This document shows, piece after piece, positions 1-4,676 of a stretch of DNA of 5,147 nt (the first letter of the stretch is position 1; each line of letters begins with the position of its first letter). The position numbers and the translations under genes are program-made. The notes beneath the pieces are model-generated. The model searched no databases. It had not been told where the DNA came from and worked only from the letters and a program-made list of their open reading frames with translations. Origin of the DNA: Planctomycetaceae bacterium. Lineage in GTDB: Bacteria > Planctomycetota > Planctomycetia > Planctomycetales > Planctomycetaceae. Location of the stretch: positions 1 through 5,147 of the forward strand of contig JAGQQT010000330.1 in assembly GCA_020426065.1 (NCBI GenBank). Reading direction: 5' to 3'.

Positions 1-106
1 AGAATGCGGCTTTCGCGATATCACAAACGCCGGCAATGACCGTGACTTTGGCTGCGAATGCGGCTTTAACGGTTGCTACGAGTTTTGTGGTGATCGCGTT
101 CATCAT
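1..106 (-). CDS. small Ala-rich protein of unknown function (partial, C-terminus off the left edge)
   Basis: Read on the minus strand from an ATG at 106-104, the frame stays open for 35 codons to the window edge, beginning MMNAITTKLVATVK. A strong AGGAGG Shine-Dalgarno (complement of 111-116) sits 4 nt before the first ATG and 7 nt before the second ATG (103-101). The second Met is therefore probably the true start. The visible part is rich in Ala, Val and Lys, with no charged cluster, lipobox or recognisable domain. The tetrapeptide KAAF occurs at residues 14-17 and again at 32-35, an 18-residue period. The underlying 12-mer gaatgcggcttt is identical at 2-13 and 56-67, so the protein may be built of short tandem units. 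I do not recognise the family. The excellent ribosome binding site is the main argument that it is real. An amphipathic helical or surface peptide is possible but not shown. Confidence 0.55.
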   Translation of the reverse strand, partial: MMNAITTKLVATVKAAFAAKVTVIAGVCDIAKAAF

Positions 107-114
107 CGCACCTC

Positions 115-131
115 CTGCAGCAGGGCTGCAG
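115..131 (-). promoter_or_regulatory. stem-loop abutting the ribosome binding site of the small minus-strand gene
   Basis: A perfect 7-bp inverted repeat, CTGCAGC (115-121) and GCTGCAG (125-131), has a 3-nt loop. On the minus strand its last two bases are also the first two of the AGGAGG Shine-Dalgarno that serves the gene starting at 106-101. In RNA this would be a GC-rich hairpin touching the ribosome binding site. It could modulate translation or stabilise the 5' end. The repeat is visible directly; a regulatory role is inferred. Confidence 0.35.
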
Positions 132-289
132 CGTCTGGAGAATAAGAAAGAAGTTTGTCTGGTTAGAGTAAGTGAAGCGTTTCCTTAGATTTACCGGGAA
201 CTCCCCGGCGGGTATGGATTTTCCACGTGCAGTCGATCTGGACTGACACATCCTCTAGACAATCATAACGGTCATGTGGTTCGGGATTA

Positions 290-325
290 TTTCAAAAAAT
301 TCGAAGTTCAGAAAAAAACTTCGGA
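290..325 (-). terminator. possible intrinsic terminator reading leftward
   Basis: CGAAGTT (302-308) and AACTTCG (317-323) form a perfect 7-bp stem. A G-T and an A-T pair extend it to 300-325, around an 8-nt loop. On the minus strand the stem is followed by AATTTTTTG, the hairpin-plus-U-run layout of a factor-independent terminator. The stem is AT-rich and so only moderately stable. No minus-strand gene upstream of it is evident, so it would have to end a non-coding transcript from the 330-550 region or block antisense transcription. Confidence 0.3.
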
Positions 326-379
326 AATCTTTGATGGATTTGAGGCATATCGGGAGTTTCCCCAAGTCCCCCAGCCCAC

Positions 380-416
380 GATACCAGCCTCAAAAACACC
401 AGAACCTGTTGGTATC
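380..416. repeat. inverted repeat / hairpin GATACCA...TGGTATC
   Basis: GATACCA at 380-386 is the exact reverse complement of TGGTATC at 410-416. One G-T pair and one C-G pair extend the stem to 9 bp, leaving a 19-nt loop (389-407). It lies 14 nt before the larger dyad at 431-459, so the two may belong to one structure. The role is unknown. Confidence 0.45.
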
Positions 417-430
417 AGCCACATTTCGCC

Positions 431-459
431 ATTTTGACCCTACGTATGGGGGTCAAAAT
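431..459. repeat. perfect 10-bp inverted repeat (operator-like dyad)
   Basis: ATTTTGACCC (431-440) and GGGTCAAAAT (450-459) are exact reverse complements separated by 9 nt that begin with the palindrome TACGTA. This is the longest perfect dyad in the intergenic region. It lacks a U-run after the stem on either strand, so it does not look like a terminator. A dimeric regulator binding site, a structural hairpin in an RNA, or an arm of a mobile-element remnant are all compatible. I do not recognise the site. Confidence 0.5.
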
Positions 460-476
460 CTGCTATTTTCAGTAAG

Positions 477-489
477 CTGGTCGGACCAG
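477..489. repeat. short near-continuous palindrome CTGGTCGGACCAG
   Basis: Two perfect 6-bp arms flank a single central G. In DNA this is a compact dyad typical of an operator half-site pair; in RNA it would fold as a 4-bp stem with a 5-nt loop. It lies 17 nt after the 431-459 dyad. Chance occurrence is possible for a dyad of this size. Confidence 0.3.
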
Positions 490-714
490 AAGATCAGGGA
501 TTGCGCTCAAGATTTCCTGTGACGAATTGTTTCTGTGACTAAAAGGATTACACTGTTTGTCGTCGTGATGAAGGAAAATTCACGATCGGCACACTCATCC
601 AATGAAGCTCCTCGAGCAGGAATCTGGCAAGAATACAGTCCATACCGTTTTCGTCTCCGGTATCAATTTGATCGCCATCGCACGTGTGCCTTGAGAGACT
701 CAGTTCATGATCCC

Positions 715-731
715 TGCAGGAAGCCTGCATG
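715..731 (+). promoter_or_regulatory. ribosome binding site of the RND exporter inside a hairpin
   Basis: AGGAAG at 718-723 lies 5 nt before the ATG at 729-731 and supports that start. The Shine-Dalgarno overlaps a perfect inverted repeat, TGCAGG (715-720), loop AAG, CCTGCA (724-729), whose right arm ends on the A of the start codon. CCTGCAGG at 713-720 is itself an 8-bp palindrome. If the hairpin forms in mRNA, it would bury part of the ribosome binding site and could limit expression of a large membrane protein. The repeat is observed; the effect is inferred. Confidence 0.5.
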
Positions 732-3575
732 CTGAATTTCTTCCGAAAAACTGATCCGTGGGGCAATGGATTGTCCGTGTGGGTTCTGGCATTTCTGCTG
801 TTTGCCACGCCATTTCTGGTGACCGCACTCAAGCAGACCGAAATGAAAAATGAGGTGGAAGCCTGGCTCCCGGAGCGGGACCCTCAGGCTGTCCTGCTGA
901 CCTGGTACGGGGAAAACTTTCCCGTTGAAGACCGGTTGTTTGCTTCGTGGGACAACAGCACGCTCAACGATCCCCGCAATGAACTGCTGGCAGCCCGGCT
1001 CGAAGGCTATGTCGATGAGAAAGGAATTGAGCGTCGCGGCAGTCCCTATGTTTCCGAGGTGATGACGCCACGGGAATCACTCCGTCAGATTATCAAGCAG
1101 GGGATCGAAGCCGAACAGGCCATGAAAAGTGTTCGCGGTCTCTTGATTGGTGAAGGGGCAATGAAAGTGACCCTCACCGAACTGGGCCATGAAAAGCGGG
1201 AGTTCCTGGAAAAGGAACTTGTCCGTCGGGCTCTTGAAGAGCTTCAACTGAAGGTAGAAATCCTGCCGGCCGTGCATTCCTGGGAACCACCGCTGGAATT
1301 CGAAAGTGTGGCCGGGATTCGCCAGAAACTGGATGAGGACGAGAATCGCTACGAGGAAGATGAGGAGGTTCTGGACAAACTCCTGCAGATCGCTCCGCAC
1401 GATTTCCAACTCACCTGGCATCAGATTCTTCCTGAAGGTGAAACGACGGCAGCGATCAAGTCGCTGCTGGATTCGATTCGTTCGCATGCCAGCCAGGCTC
1501 ATCCGGAAGGTGATCCCCTGGTGGAATCGACCTTTTTCGAAGCAGGGGCACCCGTTGCACTGGTGATTACCCTGAGTGAAGCCGGTGAGTCGGACCGGGC
1601 AGCCGCCCTGGCGGATATCTCGAATGCCGCTGGGGATTGTTTTGTTGAGCCGGGAACCTTTCATCTGGGTGGCCGTCCTGTAGGTTCAGCCACTCTGAAT
1701 ACAGAAGTCAGCAAGGCGACATATGATCCAACCGCTCCCTGGTATTTAAGATCTGTGACGGGATTAAGTGCGGTTGTCAGTTTCATCCTGGCCTTCCTGA
1801 TGCTCCGGAGTTTTCGTCTGGGGTTGCTGGTGCAGATTGTCGCCCTCTATGCCACCATGTTTACGGTGGCCCTGGTTCCTCTGACCGGTTCCAGTATGAA
1901 TATGGTTCTGATTGTGATGCCGACCCTGCTTTCGGTTCTCACTCTTTCAGGGGCCATTCACTTGGCCAGCTACTGGAAACATACCGCACGTGAAGAACCG
2001 CGGACCGCGATTGCCAATGCGGTCCGGATGGCGGCTCAACCCTGCTTCCTGGCGTCTGCGACAACAGCCATCGGGCTGGCTTCGCTGATGACGTCGACGT
2101 TGAATCCGGTGCGTGACTTCGGGATTTATTCGGCGATCGGGTGTGGTTTTTCACTGCTATTTGTGTTGTTTGTCCTGCCTGCTCTGATGCAGATCTGGCC
2201 CGGGAATCCACCTCCCGAACACGAATCCGATGGACGGAACTGGCGTCGACTGGGGCAGCTGATTTATCGCAACTCCACTGTGGTGACCATCTTCTGCATG
2301 GGCCTGTTCGCATTTGGCATCTATGGCCTGCAGTACTTCAAAAGTGAAACCAAGGTGGTGCGGTATTTTCCGGAAGGGGCACCCATTCTGCGGGATTACT
2401 GGTTCCTGGAAGATAATGTGGTCGGGATCAACACTGTTGATACCGTGGTCCGGTTTGACAGCGATTCTCAGCAGAAGCTGACGTTCCTGGAACGAATGGA
2501 AATTGTGCGGGAGATCACGGGCAAGATTCGCAGTCATGCGGAAATCACCGGTGCGATCTCACTGGCCGATTTTCAGGAGCCTTCTGAAAAACCGCCTGAG
2601 GATGCCAGTCGCCTCACCGTGATGAAATACAACAAACGGACGAATTCCGTTGAGCGGAAAATCAAAGATGGCGAGATGAAGGGGACAGAAAGCCTGTTCA
2701 CACTTGCCAGTGACGATGCCGACTGGCATGAACCGGGTGACAAACTTCTCAGTCAATCCGGCGATGAGTTATGGCGGATTTCTGCTCAGGCCTACGTAAT
2801 GGCCGACAACGACTACGGACTGTTGATGGACGAACTGGACGGCATTTCCCAGTCTGTTCTGAAATACCATGCGGGAACCCATCATGTGGTTACCGGAATG
2901 GTGCCCGTCTTTCTGCGGACCCAGGAAGCGTTGCTGGAAAGCCTGATTAACAGCTTCGGCATGGCGTTTGTGGTAATCGCGTTTGTGATGATGCTTGTGC
3001 TCCATAACCCGATTGCCGGTCTGTTGACGATGCTGCCCAATCTGATGCCGGTTGCGTTCTGCTTTGGTACGCTGTCTTTCATCGGGCAGCGGGTGGATAT
3101 CGGAACGATGATTACCGCTTCCGTGGCACTGGGAATTGCCGTTGATGGTACGCTCCACCTGCTGACCTGGTTCAAGAAGGGGATCATTGATGGCAAGTCG
3201 CGTCAGGAGGCGATCGAACTGGGATTGTCTCACTGTGCCCCGGCCATGTGGCAAACCAGCGCCATTGTCGCGATCGGACTGTTAACACTGGCTCCCGCTT
3301 CGTTGCTGATGATCAGCCGGTTTGGCATTCTGATGGCCGCTCTGATTGCCGCTGCCCTGATGGCTGATATTGTCTTTCTCCCCGCGCTGCTGACCGGAAC
3401 ACTGGGACGGATTATCGAGCGGAGTGTGCAGAAAGTTCAGGCCCAGCGTAATCCTCAGGATCAGGAATCCGATTCCACAACCGGCGAGGATGCACCCGCT
3501 GAGCACTATTCGGTTTCTGCGCCGCACCTGAAAATCGTTTCGGCCAAACTGAGTGAGAGTTCCAATAACAATTGA
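729..3575 (+). CDS. MMPL/RND-superfamily exporter, 12 predicted membrane helices
   Basis: A complete 948-residue inner-membrane protein with the duplicated layout of the RND superfamily (MMPL / COG1033 type). Helix 1 is at about residues 16-34, followed by a periplasmic domain at about 35-340. Helices 2-6 lie at about 342-360, 364-384, 391-415, 437-455 and 465-488. Helix 7 (516-536) precedes a second periplasmic domain (537-740), and helices 8-12 follow at about 741-758, 761-783, 790-812, 837-858 and 863-890. The segment NEVEAWLPERDPQA (41-54) matches the conserved start of the first periplasmic loop. The second repeat has the family motif LGIAVDGTLHLL (801-812) with the acidic residue D806, expected to relay protons. 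The equivalent first-repeat segment, VLTLSGAIHL (403-412), has Ser407 there instead. An acidic stretch (202-214) and a hydrophilic tail (about 895-948) are notable. MMPL relatives export lipids, hopanoids or drugs by proton motive force; the substrate here is unknown. No membrane-fusion partner gene is next to it. Confidence 0.93.
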   Translation: MLNFFRKTDPWGNGLSVWVLAFLLFATPFLVTALKQTEMKNEVEAWLPERDPQAVLLTWYGENFPVEDRLFASWDNSTLNDPRNELLAARLEGYVDEKGIERRGSPYVSEVMTPRESLRQIIKQGIEAEQAMKSVRGLLIGEGAMKVTLTELGHEKREFLEKELVRRALEELQLKVEILPAVHSWEPPLEFESVAGIRQKLDEDENRYEEDEEVLDKLLQIAPHDFQLTWHQILPEGETTAAIKSLLDSIRSHASQAHPEGDPLVESTFFEAGAPVALVITLSEAGESDRAAALADISNAAGDCFVEPGTFHLGGRPVGSATLNTEVSKATYDPTAPWYLRSVTGLSAVVSFILAFLMLRSFRLGLLVQIVALYATMFTVALVPLTGSSMNMVLIVMPTLLSVLTLSGAIHLASYWKHTAREEPRTAIANAVRMAAQPCFLASATTAIGLASLMTSTLNPVRDFGIYSAIGCGFSLLFVLFVLPALMQIWPGNPPPEHESDGRNWRRLGQLIYRNSTVVTIFCMGLFAFGIYGLQYFKSETKVVRYFPEGAPILRDYWFLEDNVVGINTVDTVVRFDSDSQQKLTFLERMEIVREITGKIRSHAEITGAISLADFQEPSEKPPEDASRLTVMKYNKRTNSVERKIKDGEMKGTESLFTLASDDADWHEPGDKLLSQSGDELWRISAQAYVMADNDYGLLMDELDGISQSVLKYHAGTHHVVTGMVPVFLRTQEALLESLINSFGMAFVVIAFVMMLVLHNPIAGLLTMLPNLMPVAFCFGTLSFIGQRVDIGTMITASVALGIAVDGTLHLLTWFKKGIIDGKSRQEAIELGLSHCAPAMWQTSAIVAIGLLTLAPASLLMISRFGILMAALIAAALMADIVFLPALLTGTLGRIIERSVQKVQAQRNPQDQESDSTTGEDAPAEHYSVSAPHLKIVSAKLSESSNNN

Positions 3576-3624
3576 ACCGAGAATCCTCGAAATTCACTCT
3601 TCTCATTCGCCTGACTTCGGAAAA

Positions 3625-3630
3625 TAATAT
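3625..3630 (+). promoter_or_regulatory. possible -10 box upstream of the GroES-like gene
   Basis: TAATAT, in an AT-rich patch (3621-3630), lies about 95 nt before the GroES-like ATG and matches the sigma70 -10 consensus at 5 of 6 positions. No convincing -35 hexamer lies 16-18 nt upstream. The 149-nt gap after the exporter shows no clear terminator, so read-through from the exporter is also possible. No CIRCE element (TTAGCACTC/GAGTGCTAA) is present, so HrcA control is not indicated. Confidence 0.25.
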
Positions 3631-3724
3631 CTACAAGCATCTCTCCCATTGCTGAGGACTGATCCATACGCAGGGAGCGAGTCTTTGATCATCCTTCGAA
3701 AGGGATACCATTCCGGACACTGCC

Positions 3725-4093
3725 ATGACAGACTTCGTAGAACCACTCGGCCCACGGATTCTCATTCGCAAGGATGAAGCCCGTCAGAAAACACGCGGAG
3801 GAATTGTGCTGCCCGAGCAGGCAGAAATTCCGACCATCACCGGTCGCGTGGTCGCTGTGAGTCTGGAAGTCGAGAATGATGACGAGTTCCCGGTCAGCAA
3901 ATACGACAAGGTGCTGTTTCATCCCAAGAATGCCATCCCGGTCGATTTCGAATCAGACAACCTGCTGTTCGTGGTGCCGGTCGATGATGTGGTTGCCGTG
4001 TTTCGACGCTCCGAGGCCAGCCCTTCCCACACCAGCTCAGACAGTGGTGGCGAAGAACAGGACGGCGATGCCGATCTGGATGAGTTCAACTGA
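3725..4093 (+). CDS. groES: GroES-family co-chaperonin, stand-alone paralogue with acidic C-terminal tail
   Basis: A 122-residue protein whose first 94 residues follow the GroES (Cpn10) fold. VEPLGPRILIRKDEA (5-19) is the first strand. KTRGGIVLPEQAE (22-34) is the mobile loop with the GGIVLP chaperonin-binding core. GRVVAVS (40-46) comes next, followed by YDKVLF (60-65) and the closing strand LLFVVPVDDVVAVF (80-93). Canonical GroES is about 95 residues, so the Ser- and Asp/Glu-rich tail (about 96-122, ending DADLDEFN) is extra. In bacteria GroES caps the GroEL chamber during ATP-driven folding; the intact mobile loop suggests it can still dock. No groEL follows: the next gene is on the opposite strand. 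This is therefore probably one of several groES copies. The ATG has only a weak CGGA upstream. An in-frame ATT at 3710, 5 nt after AAAGGG, is a conceivable but unlikely alternative start. Confidence 0.9.
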   Translation: MTDFVEPLGPRILIRKDEARQKTRGGIVLPEQAEIPTITGRVVAVSLEVENDDEFPVSKYDKVLFHPKNAIPVDFESDNLLFVVPVDDVVAVFRRSEASPSHTSSDSGGEEQDGDADLDEFN

Positions 4094-4112
4094 GTTCGAC
4101 GGTCAAATCATT

Positions 4113-4149
4113 CCGCTACGCTCCATTCTGAGCGTGCCACAGCCAGCGG
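4113..4149. repeat. nested inverted repeats between convergent genes, possible weak terminator
   Basis: ACGCTC (4118-4123) and GAGCGT (4130-4135) form a perfect 6-bp stem with a 6-nt loop. CCGCT (4113-4117) and AGCGG (4145-4149) can pair outside it. The element lies about 20 nt after the GroES-like stop and about 34 nt beyond the lipoprotein stop on the other strand, where a shared terminator is expected. Neither strand has a U-run after the stem, so an intrinsic terminator is only a tentative reading. Confidence 0.3.
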
Positions 4150-4182
4150 TGCCTGATACGGAATTGTGCGTTGCCGGTCGTT

Positions 4183-4476
4183 CTATTCAATCCCCAGATT
4201 CCGCTCGATGCTGCGGGCTTTGGGAGACATCAGCATATCCCGGAACACATCCGGATCCTTTTCGAGCGGGCGGTCGCCGCGGGCTTCCACACCCGCTTCC
4301 CGAATCCAGCCTTCATCGGTCGTGTCGGTGCCATCACCAATGCCATTGGCGTTCGGTTTGCGAAATCCCATGCTGTTCTGCATAAAATTACGCATACCAA
4401 CAGACTGCGTGCAGCCCACGGCCGCAATCAGTAACGCTGACAGAACCACACAGGAAACGTTCCGGGAGATACGCAT
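4183..4476 (-). CDS. small predicted lipoprotein of unknown function
   Basis: A complete 97-residue protein read from an ATG at 4476-4474 to TAG at 4185-4183. The N-terminus is a lipoprotein signal peptide: Arg at 2 and 5, a hydrophobic core at about 9-21 (VVLSALLIAA) and a lipobox AVGC at 19-22, with Cys22 the predicted lipidated residue. The mature part is about 76 residues. It has a Gly/Asn/Asp-rich linker (about 42-55) and a C-terminal segment VFRDMLMSPKARSIERNLGIE (77-97) that is probably helical. From memory, short lipoproteins ending in a similar ARxIERxLG motif recur in planctomycetes, but I know no function. After Cys22 comes Thr, which is compatible with outer-membrane sorting. There is no clear Shine-Dalgarno upstream. 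It converges on the GroES-like gene, with 89 nt between the stops, and diverges from the gene at 4677. Confidence 0.8.
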   Translation of the reverse strand: MRISRNVSCVVLSALLIAAVGCTQSVGMRNFMQNSMGFRKPNANGIGDGTDTTDEGWIREAGVEARGDRPLEKDPDVFRDMLMSPKARSIERNLGIE

Positions 4477-4496
4477 GAGAAAGTCTCGCGCTCAAC

Positions 4497-4534
4497 GGGG
4501 AATGGAGGGAGGGTCCCGAATTTTCGGGGGAGGG
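4497..4534 (+). other. G-rich tract with a dyad in the divergent region
   Basis: On the plus strand, G-runs occur at 4497-4500, 4507-4509, 4511-4513, 4526-4530 and 4532-4534. Between the third and fourth runs sits CCCGAA (4515-4520) facing TTCGGG (4523-4528), a 6-bp inverted repeat. Four or more G-runs make an intramolecular quadruplex conceivable, although one loop would be 12 nt, longer than the usual limit. The element is in the 200-bp region between two divergent genes and overlaps the probable 5' untranslated region of the lipoprotein gene. A regulatory role is speculative. Confidence 0.35.
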
Positions 4535-4663
4535 ACTGGAACCTTAAGAGCAGTGAGGATCCCTGTCCAGCCGAAGAGCATTCGTGTAATTTTTGCCTGA
4601 GGAGGCTGGTGAATATCCAAAGGCAGCCTGAACAGCCGGAAAGAGTCTTTTTGATTTTACGAT

Positions 4664-4668
4664 GAGGA
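4664..4668 (+). promoter_or_regulatory. Shine-Dalgarno deciding the start at 4677
   Basis: GAGGA lies 8 nt before the ATG at 4677-4679, a normal spacing, and supports this as the start of the right-edge gene. Upstream, AGGCTG (4603-4608) and CAGCCT (4624-4629) form a 6-bp inverted repeat with a 15-nt spacer. No convincing promoter hexamers were found. Confidence 0.6.
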
Positions 4669-4676
4669 TCACCGCC

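Larger units (their letters stand above)
117..728. other. gene-free divergent intergenic region rich in inverted repeats
   Basis: About 610 bases separate the small minus-strand gene from the RND exporter. The ORFs here (274-522 plus, 535-735 plus, 548-832 minus) lack a good ribosome binding site, have low-complexity or implausible translations, or overlap the exporter, so I call no gene. Inverted repeats are dense: CCGGG/CCCGG at 194-208, CAGTC/GACTG at 230-245, CGAAGTT/AACTTCG at 302-323, GATACCA/TGGTATC at 380-416, a 10-bp dyad at 431-459, CTGGTC/GACCAG at 477-489, and CAGGGA/TTCCTG (one G-T pair) at 495-519. CACGTG occurs at 224-229 and 681-686. Promoter-like matches are weak. On the plus strand there is TTGTTT (527-532), a 16-nt gap and TACACT (549-554). 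On the minus strand a TGTAAT box (complement of 547-552) overlaps it. The region must hold promoters for both flanking genes and could also encode a structured RNA or be a mobile-element remnant. Confidence 0.5.

Noticed and set aside
66..251. 61-residue minus-strand ORF
   Set aside because: It is out of frame with, and overlaps, the better supported small gene beginning at 106 and its 5' region.
300..520. CRISPR array or insertion-sequence ends
   Set aside because: The repeats are inverted and differ in sequence, with no direct repeat-spacer pattern, transposase or target-site duplication visible.
274..522. 82-residue plus-strand ORF in the intergenic region
   Set aside because: No Shine-Dalgarno, no recognisable domain, and it spans four of the inverted repeats and most of a fifth. 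Its composition looks like translated non-coding DNA.
535..735. 66-residue plus-strand ORF directly before the exporter
   Set aside because: It ends just after the exporter start in another frame, has a Cys/Arg-rich random-looking translation, and lacks a good ribosome binding site.
783..810. Possible sigma54 promoter (TGGCAT followed by TTTGCC)
   Set aside because: It lies inside the exporter coding region, and the GG-to-GC spacing is about 14 nt instead of the required 10.
548..832. 94-residue minus-strand ORF overlapping the start of the exporter
   Set aside because: It overlaps about 100 nt of a certain gene and has a Cys/His/Arg-rich, implausible translation and no supporting context.
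1077..1664. 195-residue minus-strand ORF inside the exporter
   Set aside because: It is a shadow of the exporter reading frame; the plus-strand translation has clear RND features.
3576..3724. CIRCE or heat-shock operator before the GroES-like gene
   Set aside because: No TTAGCACTC or GAGTGCTAA arm is present, so HrcA control is not supported.
4166..4600. Plus-strand ORF antisense to the lipoprotein gene
   Set aside because: It is Arg/Ser-rich and lacks family features. The minus-strand frame has a clear signal peptide and lipobox.
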